Shown: piece after piece, positions 16,914 through 24,335 of the stretch
How positions within the stretch are numbered: position 1 is the first letter of the stretch
How the letters are laid out: every line of letters begins with the position of its first letter
NCBI GenBank assembly: GCA_947564835.1
Contig: CANOET010000011.1
Location: forward strand, 1 to 36,949
Direction: 5' to 3'
Source: an uncultured Eubacterium sp.
GTDB taxonomy: Bacteria; Bacillota; Clostridia; Lachnospirales; Lachnospiraceae
DNA length: 36,949 nucleotides
Notes under the pieces: generated by a model
Database searches by the model: none
What the model was told of the DNA's origin: nothing
What the model saw: only the letters and a program-made list of their open reading frames with translations
Program-made: the position numbers and the translations under genes

Positions 16914-16940
16914 CATAACATTTTCTAATAAATTGTTATG
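16914..16940 (-). promoter_or_regulatory. Inverted repeat, candidate operator for the XRE regulator
   Basis: CATAACA (16914-16920) and TGTTATG (16934-16940) form perfect 7-bp arms separated by 13 nt, about 60 bp before the regulator start. On the minus strand one arm contains TGTTATGTA, which could serve as an extended -10 (TG-N-TATGTA). The operator function is inferred from position and symmetry. Confidence 0.5.
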
Positions 16941-17198
16941 CATTACAAACCGCGTTCCATCCTCCCAAACCCGCTTAAAATAAGGTGAAATACAGAATAA
17001 AGCCGCGCAGGGATCCAGAAAAAGCAGACGTTCCCCGTTCTCTTTCGCAAGATTTTCTTTTTCTTATTTTCAATTTTTATCCATGTTTTTTTATGAATTT
17101 TCTATGAAAAACAGAAAGATTTTAGGGACTAAAACTGGTAATTATAGACAATTTTTTTGTTTCTGTTGCAAATAATCAGGAATTGGTATAGAATACTT

Positions 17199-17231
17199 AA
17201 AGGCAACAATTTATTAGAAATTGTTGCCTTT
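17199..17231 (+). terminator. Strong rho-independent terminator hairpin
   Basis: A perfect 14-bp stem (17199-17212 with 17218-17231) closes a 5-nt loop, followed on the plus strand by TCTTTT. It could also act on minus-strand transcripts. Confidence 0.7.
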
Positions 17232-17278
17232 TCTTTTGACTTTCCTTTTTCCACGCTTTTAAAGCTATAGTTAAAATT

Positions 17279-17300
17279 TTTTACGACACTTTTACGACAC
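17279..17300. repeat. 11-bp tandem repeat TTTTACGACAC x2
   Basis: Two exact copies at 17279-17289 and 17290-17300. The purpose is unknown. Confidence 0.8.
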
Positions 17301-17459
17301 AATTGAAATTTTTGGTTGTTCCTCCAAGCGGTTCGGAAAGGGACTCCGTCTGCTGATAGGGGATCTTGCCGCGGCAGAATTATTATTAAGCAGCATTTTC
17401 GTCCGGTGAGCCACATCCCCTGGCTTTTTCACTTATTTGTACCAACTTAAAGCAAAAGA

Positions 17460-17475
17460 GCGGCATCACTGCCGC
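17460..17475 (-). terminator. Terminator downstream of the 49-residue gene
   Basis: GCGGCA-N4-TGCCGC forms a GC-rich 6-bp stem, followed on the minus strand by TCTTTTGCTTT. It lies 60 bp after the stop at 17535. Confidence 0.6.
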
Positions 17476-17502
17476 CCCTTGTCATGGGAGATTTTCAGAA
17501 GA

Positions 17503-17529
17503 AAAGAGCGGTGGCAAGTTCTGCTCTTT
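17503..17529 (-). terminator. Second hairpin downstream of the 49-residue gene
   Basis: AAAGAGC (17503-17509) pairs with GCTCTTT (17523-17529), followed on the minus strand by TCTT. It lies directly after the stop codon. Confidence 0.5.
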
Positions 17530-17534
17530 CTTTC

Positions 17535-17684
17535 CTAATTTTCCTTTTCCTCTTTGTCTTTCTTCTTTTTTCCTTCAACCGATTCAATGCAATCAACAAT
17601 ATCGTCATTTGTGAAATTTTTGGATTTCAGCCACTCAATAAGATTTAAAACCTCTCTTGCTGTCATTGCTTTTAATACCTCCAT
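17535..17684 (-). CDS. Small hypothetical protein, 49 residues
   Basis: The start at ATG 17684 is supported by AAAGGAG 8 nt upstream. The sequence begins MEVLKAMTAREVLNLIEWLK and ends in a lysine/glutamate-rich tail. Two short helices are likely, and there is no membrane segment or signal peptide. I do not recognise the family. It has its own near-consensus promoter (17737-17765) carrying the same operator as the adjacent AbrB-like gene, so the two form a regulatory pair. A toxin-antitoxin or small-modulator role is possible but not shown by sequence. Confidence 0.7.
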   Translation of the reverse strand: MEVLKAMTAREVLNLIEWLKSKNFTNDDIVDCIESVEGKKKKDKEEKEN

Positions 17685-17736
17685 TTTCCAATCTCCTTTC
17701 CGTTCATCAGATTTACTTGCCTCATCTGATAATACT

Positions 17737-17765
17737 ATTATATTAATATTGGTTACCAATGTCAA
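17737..17765 (-). promoter_or_regulatory. Consensus sigma-A promoter with operator in the spacer
   Basis: On the minus strand TTGACA (17760-17765), a 17-nt spacer and TATAAT (17737-17742) match the consensus exactly. The spacer begins with the palindrome TTGGTAACCAA (17749-17759). A bound regulator would block RNA polymerase. The -35 box overlaps the stop codon of the AbrB-like gene. Confidence 0.85.
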
Positions 17766-17944
17766 GTGTTTATTTTCTTTTCTATGATAATTTTCCCATT
17801 ATCAAAAGAAACTAATACCGTTTTGTCCTCCTGTGTCACGCCTAACTCTTTTACCATTTCAGCCGGAAGACTGATTTTATAGTTAACCGAGTTTTTCCCA
17901 GCAGTCCCCCCGGCTTTTCCCATAATTATATTCCTTTCTACCAT
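17762..17944 (-). CDS. AbrB/MazE/SpoVT-type DNA-binding protein
   Basis: This 60-residue protein starts at ATG 17944, with AGGAGG 7 nt upstream. It has the swapped-hairpin AbrB fold pattern: SVNYKISLPAEMVKELGV, then VLVSFDNGKIIIEKK. Such proteins are dimeric DNA-binding regulators or antitoxins. Palindromes centred on GGTAACC lie at its own promoter (two) and in the promoter of the downstream 49-residue gene (one). It therefore probably represses both. It is cytoplasmic. Confidence 0.85.
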   Translation of the reverse strand: MVERNIIMGKAGGTAGKNSVNYKISLPAEMVKELGVTQEDKTVLVSFDNGKIIIEKKINT

Positions 17945-17963
17945 CTGCAATCCTCCTATCAAT

Positions 17964-18006
17964 GGTTACCTATCTATAGCATAAAATAATTGGTTACCAA
18001 ATGCAA
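17964..18006 (-). promoter_or_regulatory. Promoter of the AbrB-like gene with two operator copies
   Basis: TTGCAT (18001-18006), a 17-nt spacer and TATGCT (17978-17983) form the promoter. TTGGTAACCAA (17990-18000) directly follows the -35 box, the same place as in the neighbouring promoter. A second GGTAACC (17964-17970) lies at the expected transcription start. This is the layout expected for autorepression. Confidence 0.75.
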
Positions 18007-18104
18007 GAAAAATATTTATGAAAAATGAGTGTCTGTTAAAGCGTAGAAATAAAAGAGTGCGCCGGCATGCATTGTTTTATGGAGCTTTCAGGAGGGGTTG
18101 TGCA

Positions 18105-18155
18105 ATGAAACCTCAAACCGGCTCAGGCAAATTGTTCTATGGAATGATCTGCTGA
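18105..18155 (+). CDS. Possible 16-residue peptide
   Basis: An ATG at 18105 with AGGAGG 9 nt upstream opens a 17-codon frame encoding MKPQTGSGKLFYGMIC, ending in TGA at 18153. A strong terminator starts 13 nt later. A tight ribosome binding site, short frame and terminator arrangement suggests a small peptide or leader, but I do not recognise it and no clear promoter was found. The rest of 17945-18259 holds only the promoter elements and the terminator. Confidence 0.35.
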   Translation: MKPQTGSGKLFYGMIC

Positions 18156-18168
18156 AAGAAAATGCCCA

Positions 18169-18198
18169 AAAAGTCCCTGCCACACGGCAGGGACTTTT
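18169..18198 (-). terminator. Bidirectional terminator after the cardiolipin synthase gene
   Basis: A perfect 13-bp stem (18169-18181 with 18186-18198) closes a 4-nt loop. Runs of T follow on both strands (TTTTT on the minus strand). It lies 61 bp after the stop at 18260 and 13 nt after the small plus-strand frame. Confidence 0.85.
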
Positions 18199-18259
18199 GC
18201 ATACAGAAAAGAGGATACCTATGGATTTATTACAACAATATGCGCAGGATCGTCCGGTC

Positions 18260-19822
18260 TCAAAGCAACGGCGCAAACAATTTCAACGCCGTCTGCACCA
18301 CCCACAAGCAGAACCCCGGCTCCTTCCACTCCTCTTTCTTAATCTGCTTCGAACACGCAAACGTCTGCTCCATATCCTCCTTAAGCTGCATCACCGCCTC
18401 GCTTTGGTGGATCCAGACGCCGCATTCAAAGTGCAGATACAGGCTGCGGTAATCCAGGTTAATGCTTCCTACCGCCGCAGTCTCGTCATCGCACAAAAAA
18501 CACTTAGCATGAATAAATCCCGGCGTATACTCATAGATTTTAATACCGCTTTCCAGCAGCGCCTGATAATTCGACCGTGTCATTAAAAAAATCATCTTCT
18601 TATCCGGAATGCCAGGCGTCACCAGACGCACATCCACGCCGCTTTTGGCCGCGTTGCAAAGAGCTGTCTGCATTTCCTGGTCAATGATTAAATAAGGCGT
18701 ATAAATGTACAGATAATCCTTCGCCTTCGAAATCATATTCAGGTAAACATTCTCCCCGACATTTTCCCGATCCAACGGCGTATCCCCGTAAGGCTGGACA
18801 AATCCATGCTCCTGTGACTCGTATTGGGGCAGCTTCGGCCGGTATTTCAGGCAATCGTCTTCTTCGTGGCGGATATAGTCCCACATTTCCAGAAACATCG
18901 CCGTAAAATTCCATACCGCTTCTCCTTCAATGCAGATTCCGGTGTCCTTCCAGTAACCGAACCGTTTTTTTTCATTGATATATTCGTCCGCAATATTGAT
19001 CCCGCCCGTGAATCCCCAGATCCCGTCCACAACCAGGATCTTGCGGTGGTCCCTGTGATTCATCACAATACTAAGCACCGGCCAGAAGCGGTTAAATACG
19101 GCACACCGGATACCGATTCTTTCCATACGCTGCACAAAATCGACCGGAAGCGTCGCCACACATCCGATATCATCATAAATCAGGCGCACATCCACGCCCA
19201 GCAGCGCTTTTTTCTCTAATTCCGCCAGCAGCCGGTCAAACATGACACCAGGGCTGATAATAAAATACTCTAAAAAGATAAAATGCTCCGCCTTACGGAT
19301 CGCTTCCAGCATATCCTCAAACATCTGCTCGCCGCATGGATAATACTTTGTCTGCGTATGCTCATAGACCGGGAATCTGGCCTGGCGCAAAATATAGGCA
19401 GACTGGCGCTGTACATTTTTATCCATCTTTGCGATATGCTTTGCAACTGCTTCGTCCTGCTTTAAATGCGTTTCAATTCTGACATTAACCGCCTCCATGC
19501 CTTCTCTCGTACGTTTTGTCAGCTCCGGCCTTCCGAATACAAAATAGACCAAAATGCCAAGCAGCGGCACAGTCAGCAGCAAAGCAGTCCATGCCAGCTT
19601 CGCCGCCGGGTGGTAGGGCCTGCTGATCACATAAAATGCCGTCAGGATTCCGAGCGCTGTAACTACAATATTGGCAAATGTATGACTGGCGCTGAACTGG
19701 TACAGCACCATAAACAGCCAGACAAACTGCAGCAGGATTCCAAGTGCCACAACAAACAGCCTGCTGAACAGTTTTTGCACTGCTTTCCTGATAATACGAA
19801 GCGCTTTTAATAATATACTCAA
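18260..19822 (-). CDS. cls: Cardiolipin synthase, phospholipase D family
   Basis: This membrane enzyme of 520 residues condenses phosphatidylglycerol into cardiolipin. It starts at TTG 19822, chosen because AAAGGGAG lies 7 nt upstream; the longer frame would cover that site. Hydrophobic segments lie at about 18-45, 50-68 and 78-98, the last followed by the conserved FGRPE. Two HKD motifs are intact: HRKILVVD (H259, K261, D266) and HAKCFLCD (H438, K440, D445). GGINIADEY and AVGSINLDYRS follow them, as in bacterial Cls. It is monocistronic with a clear terminator. A TATAAT occurs about 80 bp upstream of the start without a good -35. Confidence 0.93.
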   Translation of the reverse strand: MSILLKALRIIRKAVQKLFSRLFVVALGILLQFVWLFMVLYQFSASHTFANIVVTALGILTAFYVISRPYHPAAKLAWTALLLTVPLLGILVYFVFGRPELTKRTREGMEAVNVRIETHLKQDEAVAKHIAKMDKNVQRQSAYILRQARFPVYEHTQTKYYPCGEQMFEDMLEAIRKAEHFIFLEYFIISPGVMFDRLLAELEKKALLGVDVRLIYDDIGCVATLPVDFVQRMERIGIRCAVFNRFWPVLSIVMNHRDHRKILVVDGIWGFTGGINIADEYINEKKRFGYWKDTGICIEGEAVWNFTAMFLEMWDYIRHEEDDCLKYRPKLPQYESQEHGFVQPYGDTPLDRENVGENVYLNMISKAKDYLYIYTPYLIIDQEMQTALCNAAKSGVDVRLVTPGIPDKKMIFLMTRSNYQALLESGIKIYEYTPGFIHAKCFLCDDETAAVGSINLDYRSLYLHFECGVWIHQSEAVMQLKEDMEQTFACSKQIKKEEWKEPGFCLWVVQTALKLFAPLL

Positions 19823-19972
19823 ATCAATGCTCCCTTTCCATAACACGGACCATCCTGGGTCTGCGGAATAACCGTGTTTTATTCATTTTATCCTGTTATC
19901 AATTATACGCCCTGACCTGGATCAGCCAGAAGAGAGATACCTTGCTATTGTATTGCGGTTTTTATAGCTGCC

Positions 19973-20221
19973 CGGACGCCGGATGAGGGGGCGGGGGCCT
20001 GGATTTTAGCTCCTATTCCAGAATGTTTAGAAGCCCTTGGCATTCTGCTCGATAACGTAGGGGCGTAGCCCAGCGGCGCCTTTAGCTTCTGGCGTTTAGT
20101 CAGGGCGAACTAGGCGGCGCGCCCGGACGGTGCCACTGTGTATATGCAGAATGCCTAGGGATTCTTAACATTCCGGAATAGGAGCAGGAAGCCAGGCCCT
20201 TTCCCCCTCACCCGGCGTCCG
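19973..20221. repeat. Large imperfect inverted-repeat element
   Basis: Arms of 76 bp (19973-20048 and 20146-20221) match at about 64 of 76 positions and enclose a GC-rich 97-bp centre. The left arm has a 30-nt exact match with the right edge of the window (36920-36949). The element lies in the 479-bp gap between the cardiolipin synthase and subtilisin genes. It could be a non-autonomous mobile element (MITE or REP type), a structured RNA or a bidirectional terminator. Apart from it the gap shows only an inverted repeat of AACACGG/CCGTGTT near 19852-19888. Confidence 0.85.
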
Positions 20222-20301
20222 CACAACCAATAAAAAAACGCAATCCACTCTCAATTCTGTTTCAAAAATTAAAGTGTTACCATTTTACGGAGGCCCCCCT
20301 C

Positions 20302-21204
20302 TCAAACCCCCAGCAGCTTCCTAACATCCAACGTCCCCCAGCAAGATGCATCCCTCTCCGCCGCCAGCTTTTCATAAAACCGCAGCTTAAGCCCCGCCGG
20401 CGTCAAATACGGGCACCTGTCATAAACCAGCGCACACGCCCCGGATACAACAGCAGTAGCCATAGACGTCCCGCTCTTTACAGTATACCCATAATTCAAA
20501 GAATGACAGCTGTGAATTTCCGTCCCCGGCGCCAGGATTTCCGGCTTGCAGACACAGCAGTCCGTCGGCCCTATGCCGCTGTAGCCCGGATACAGCCCGC
20601 GCCTGCGCACCAGCTGATCCCTGTCGTCACTGCTGCCTACCGTCAGTACGGTGCTGCTCGCGCCTGGGATCGTTACGCTGTTGTAAGAGGGGCCGCCGTT
20701 GCCTGCCGCCGCGACAGTAAATATGCCGCTGTCCCACATATGATCTACCCACTCCAGCATCTGGTCGCGTTCCTTTGACCTGGACTGCGGGAGCATCCCG
20801 ACGGAAATATTGGCGATGCGGATCTGGTACCGTTCCCGGTTTTCAATCATCCATTTCATCGCTTCGATGACATCTTTTGTATTTCCGTTGCCTGTGCGGT
20901 CAAGCACTTTTAAAACAATCAGGGATGCTAAAGGCGCAACGCCCCGGTAGCGCCCCTTGCTCATGCGCCCGTTTCCTGCAATAATGCCGGCGATATGGGA
21001 TCCGTGCCCGTTATCGTCATATGGCTGGTGTTTCCCGTTGCAGAAATCCCGAAACACCCGGATACGCTCTGCATAATCCGGGTGCATGGATATCCCTGTA
21101 TCCAGGATCGCGACACCGACGCCCCGCCCGGTAAAGCCCAGACGGTGTACCTGGTCGCAGTTGATTAAGTTCCGAACCCTGTCCATAGATACGCAGTCCT
21201 GCAT
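20302..21204 (-). CDS. Subtilisin-like serine protease (S8), cytoplasmic type
   Basis: This 300-residue protease has a complete catalytic triad: D35 in AILDTGI, H67 in NGHGSHIAGI, S247 in SGTSMATA, with the oxyanion N169 in AAAGNGG. It has neither a signal peptide nor a long propeptide, which places it with intracellular subtilisins. The start is uncertain: the ATG at 21204 has no good ribosome binding site, and MDRVRN six codons later is an alternative. It is 63 bp downstream of the hybrid kinase gene on the same strand and is probably the last gene of the signalling operon. Its substrates are unknown. Confidence 0.88.
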   Translation of the reverse strand: MQDCVSMDRVRNLINCDQVHRLGFTGRGVGVAILDTGISMHPDYAERIRVFRDFCNGKHQPYDDNGHGSHIAGIIAGNGRMSKGRYRGVAPLASLIVLKVLDRTGNGNTKDVIEAMKWMIENRERYQIRIANISVGMLPQSRSKERDQMLEWVDHMWDSGIFTVAAAGNGGPSYNSVTIPGASSTVLTVGSSDDRDQLVRRRGLYPGYSGIGPTDCCVCKPEILAPGTEIHSCHSLNYGYTVKSGTSMATAVVSGACALVYDRCPYLTPAGLKLRFYEKLAAERDASCWGTLDVRKLLGV

Positions 21205-21267
21205 TTTTTATTATCATATGGCTAAGGACCCTGAAAAGTGCATGCCGGATGCATGTTCTGCCGCGCG

Positions 21268-23823
21268 CTAGCCTAAGTGGTTCTGCAGCACGCGCATACA
21301 TTCCCCGATATCCAGAGGCTTTGCGATATGATCGTCCATGCCTGCGTCCAGGCATTTTTGAATATCGCCCGCAAAGGCGTCCGCAGTCATCGCTATAATC
21401 GGGATCCCCCGGTCCGGCCTTTCCAGCGAGCGGATGGCGCGGGCGGCTTCATAGCCGTCCATGCCCGGCATACGGATATCCATCAGTACGGCGTCGTAAT
21501 ATCCGGGCGCAGACGCTTCGAACATTTCCAGGCATTCCCTGCCGTCTGCGGCATGCTCCAGCTGCATGCCGGTACTGGAGAGGATCTCATTGGCCACCTC
21601 CCAGTTAATCTCCATGTCCTCCGCAAGCAGCACCTTCCTGCCCTCAAACGAGACTTCTTCCTTTTTCATATCCTCCGGCTCCGCCTGTTCTTCGCAGCCG
21701 TCCACATATTTGCGCAGCCTTTCATACAGCCGGGAGGCAAAGAGCGGTTTGGCAATAAATCCCTCGATGCCGGCTTTGGATGCTTCCTCTTCCATTTCAC
21801 CCAGGTCGTCCGCGGACATTAAAAAGGCCGGTATGTGTGCGGTTACCTCTTCGCGGATCCTATGTATCGTCTGGATTCCGTTCTGCCCGGGCATTTTCCA
21901 GTCGACCAGCACAAAATCATAATCCCTGCCCTGCGCGTGGCGTTCTTTTACCATGGAAACCGCCTGGATGCCGCTGCGCGCCCATTCACACTGCACGCCT
22001 AACGATTCCAGGTTGGACACCGCACTGGAACACAGCTGCTCGTCATCGTCCACGACAAGGATGTTCCATGCGGGCAGCTTCATTTGCGACAGGTCTTTGC
22101 CCCCGGCCTTCATCAAATCGAGCGTAATGCAAAACGTGCTGCCCTTCCCAAGCTCGCTCTCCACCTCGATCGTGCCGCCCATCAGATCCACCAGGCTTTT
22201 GGTAATGGACATGCCAAGCCCCGTCCCTAAGATATGGCGTACCTGATCCGTCTCCTCCCTGGAAAACGTGTCCCAGATTTTCTCCAGAAACTCCGCGGAC
22301 ATACCGATCCCGGTATCCATCACATAAAAGTTGGTGCGTATATAAGTCTCCCCCAGCGCGGATTTTTCCTGGTCCAGATAAATGTAAATATTGCCTTCCT
22401 CCGGCGTATATTTTACCGCGTTCGACAAAATATTAATCAGCGCCTGGTTCAGCCGCACATCGTCGCAGTATACGCCTTCAGAACTGATATTTTGGATAAA
22501 AATGTCAAAATGCTGTTTTTTCGCCTTAATCTGCGGCTGGATAATATTTACAATATCGTCCATCGTATCCCGCAGGGAAACCGGGGCCATATTCAGCGTC
22601 ATTTTCCGGCTCTCAATCTTGGACATATCAAGCACATCGTTGATCAGGCCAAGCAGGTGCTTACTGGAAAGGCGTACCTTCTTTAGACAATCGTTTACCC
22701 GCTCCGGGTCTTTGATATTGCGCTGTGCAATCTCTGTCATGCCGATAATGGCGTTCATCGGCGTACGGATCTCATGGCTCATGCTGGACAAAAAATTGCT
22801 CTTTGCCGCGTTCGAATAATCCGCCTCGTTGCGCGCCTTTACAAGTTCCCGCATCTGCTGCTGGGACAGGCGGTAGTACAAAATAAAGATCACACCCATA
22901 GCAACCAGGATCGTCGCGGCCGAAGCAATCATCACGATGTTGCGCGTACCGTCTAACTCCTTTATGGATTCCATCAGCATATTGTTCGGCATAGCCGCAA
23001 TCAGATACCAGCTGCTGTTCAAAATCAGCGGGGAACAATACATATAGATTTCCTGCCCGTCCATCGATATGGCCGCCGCATAAACCTCCTGGTTCTGCAT
23101 AGCGCCGGACAGCTCTCTGATATACATTTCCGGCGTCTTCCCATTTAAGGTGCCAAACCGTTCCCTGATACGCTCAAAATAGCTTTCCCGGTAAGCGTCT
23201 CCGCTGCGGATAACAAAATCCCCTTCCGTATCAATAATATGGTAATACAGCAGCGAATTGTTCTGATCCAAAAACAACGTATCCCGCAGGTATTCCATCG
23301 GCATACCGACAAACAGCGCCTTGCTTCTGCCGCCGTCCGCCATCGGGTAAGCCGCGTTCATACCAATCATCAAAAGCTTCTGTCCGTATTCATTTTTCGC
23401 CTCTCCGACTGCATAAGCGCCTGGCTGGATCGTTTTTGCAATGCCGCTCTTTTGCCCAAGCTCAACGGTAGTTCCATACAGGTCCTCCAGCGTTCCGTCC
23501 GATGCATACAGGCCGACATAAGAAAAATTCCGTATCCGCGCGTTTTTCACCAGGCCGTTAATCATTGCTTCGCCGTACACGGCCTGCTGCGGCGGCAGGA
23601 TCTGCATGATCGCTTCTACCTGCTGCATCCGCAGATTAATAATAGCTGTAAACTTTTCCTGCACCTGCAGGCTCATCTCTGACATATAGATACTTGTCGT
23701 ATTCTTGATCGCATGCTCCGTTTTTGCCCCCATATAATACGTCAGAAAACAGAATACTCCAATACATAAAAAGAAAATACTGACAACACTCCGCATAAAA
23801 AATCTTTTTGTCTTTTTATCCAT
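21268..23823 (-). CDS. Hybrid sensor histidine kinase with Cache-type sensor and two receiver domains
   Basis: This 851-residue membrane protein starts at ATG 23823 with GGGA upstream. Membrane helices at about 11-31 and 295-317 flank an extracytoplasmic sensor of about 260 residues that resembles a double Cache domain. The kinase core follows: HisKA with H350 (SHEIRTPMN), the N-box NILSNAVKYTP (about 464-474), DTGIG and GLGMS. Then come two receiver domains with phospho-acceptor D641 (VDWKMPG) and D782 (MDIRMPG). It lacks its own Hpt domain, and the Hpt protein encoded just upstream would complete the phosphorelay. Confidence 0.92.
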   Translation of the reverse strand: MDKKTKRFFMRSVVSIFFLCIGVFCFLTYYMGAKTEHAIKNTTSIYMSEMSLQVQEKFTAIINLRMQQVEAIMQILPPQQAVYGEAMINGLVKNARIRNFSYVGLYASDGTLEDLYGTTVELGQKSGIAKTIQPGAYAVGEAKNEYGQKLLMIGMNAAYPMADGGRSKALFVGMPMEYLRDTLFLDQNNSLLYYHIIDTEGDFVIRSGDAYRESYFERIRERFGTLNGKTPEMYIRELSGAMQNQEVYAAAISMDGQEIYMYCSPLILNSSWYLIAAMPNNMLMESIKELDGTRNIVMIASAATILVAMGVIFILYYRLSQQQMRELVKARNEADYSNAAKSNFLSSMSHEIRTPMNAIIGMTEIAQRNIKDPERVNDCLKKVRLSSKHLLGLINDVLDMSKIESRKMTLNMAPVSLRDTMDDIVNIIQPQIKAKKQHFDIFIQNISSEGVYCDDVRLNQALINILSNAVKYTPEEGNIYIYLDQEKSALGETYIRTNFYVMDTGIGMSAEFLEKIWDTFSREETDQVRHILGTGLGMSITKSLVDLMGGTIEVESELGKGSTFCITLDLMKAGGKDLSQMKLPAWNILVVDDDEQLCSSAVSNLESLGVQCEWARSGIQAVSMVKERHAQGRDYDFVLVDWKMPGQNGIQTIHRIREEVTAHIPAFLMSADDLGEMEEEASKAGIEGFIAKPLFASRLYERLRKYVDGCEEQAEPEDMKKEEVSFEGRKVLLAEDMEINWEVANEILSSTGMQLEHAADGRECLEMFEASAPGYYDAVLMDIRMPGMDGYEAARAIRSLERPDRGIPIIAMTADAFAGDIQKCLDAGMDDHIAKPLDIGECMRVLQNHLG

Positions 23824-23846
23824 ATGATTTCCCATACACCGCAAAA

Positions 23847-23884
23847 CGTGTTTGAAAAACCGCTCCCTGCAATTTCCAAACACG
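23847..23884 (-). terminator. Hairpin between hpt and hybrid-kinase genes
   Basis: CGTGTTTG (23847-23854) pairs with CAAACACG (23877-23884), followed on the minus strand by TTTTGCGG. In the 126-bp gap it could attenuate transcription into the kinase gene. The loop is long (22 nt), so the call is tentative. Confidence 0.4.
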
Positions 23885-23949
23885 CCCTGCGCCTTTTGCC
23901 AAATTTTACGAACTTAACAAAACATCTGTATTTCTACACAGAAGCCATG

Positions 23950-24306
23950 TTACTGCCCCGCATGCCTTTCGATACATGCAACGATCTCTTCCTGCACCGG
24001 AATAATCTTTACAAGTACTTCCTTCGCTTCCTGCGGCTGGTCCGCCCGCAGCAGCTCCATAATCCTGGAATACGCTTCGAATACCGGTGTAATCGAAAGA
24101 TTCCCCGACGTACCCTTGATCGCATGGGCCCTTTCCTTGACCTCCTCATAATCCGCAAGGTCAAAGTCCGGCGATACCTGCTGCCCCTTCATCGCTTTGA
24201 CAAAGGTGTTCAGCAGCCGTTTATAAAGCGCTTCATTGCCCCCGATGCGCTTTAATCCGCCGTCCACATCTACGCCCAGGCTTTTTAATTCTTCAAACAA
24301 ATCCAT
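23950..24306 (-). CDS. Hpt domain phosphotransfer protein
   Basis: This 118-residue stand-alone Hpt protein starts at ATG 24306, with GAGGTGG 5 nt upstream. It is a four-helix bundle with the phosphorylatable H61 in ERAHAIKGTSGN. It would shuttle phosphate between the receiver domains of the hybrid kinase and another receiver, possibly the CheY-like or HD-GYP regulators of this operon. It lies between the chemoreceptor and hybrid kinase genes. Confidence 0.9.
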   Translation of the reverse strand: MDLFEELKSLGVDVDGGLKRIGGNEALYKRLLNTFVKAMKGQQVSPDFDLADYEEVKERAHAIKGTSGNLSITPVFEAYSRIMELLRADQPQEAKEVLVKIIPVQEEIVACIERHAGQ

Positions 24307-24335
24307 AAAAACCACCTCGTCCCTTTCTAACCGGT

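Larger units (their letters stand above)
16941..17459. other. Non-coding stretch with terminator and short repeats
   Basis: I see no credible gene here. It holds a strong hairpin (17199-17231), an 11-bp tandem repeat (17279-17300) and a copy of a short sequence also found at 77-96 (17400-17419). It is AT-rich up to about 17310. A 95-codon open frame at 17129-17416 on the minus strand has no ribosome binding site and no recognisable protein features. Confidence 0.6.

Noticed and set aside
17129..17416. Minus-strand open frame that might be the 3' end of an integrase
   Set aside because: A short CRKSVVK-like stretch comes from an 11-bp tandem repeat; there are no catalytic integrase motifs and no ribosome binding site.
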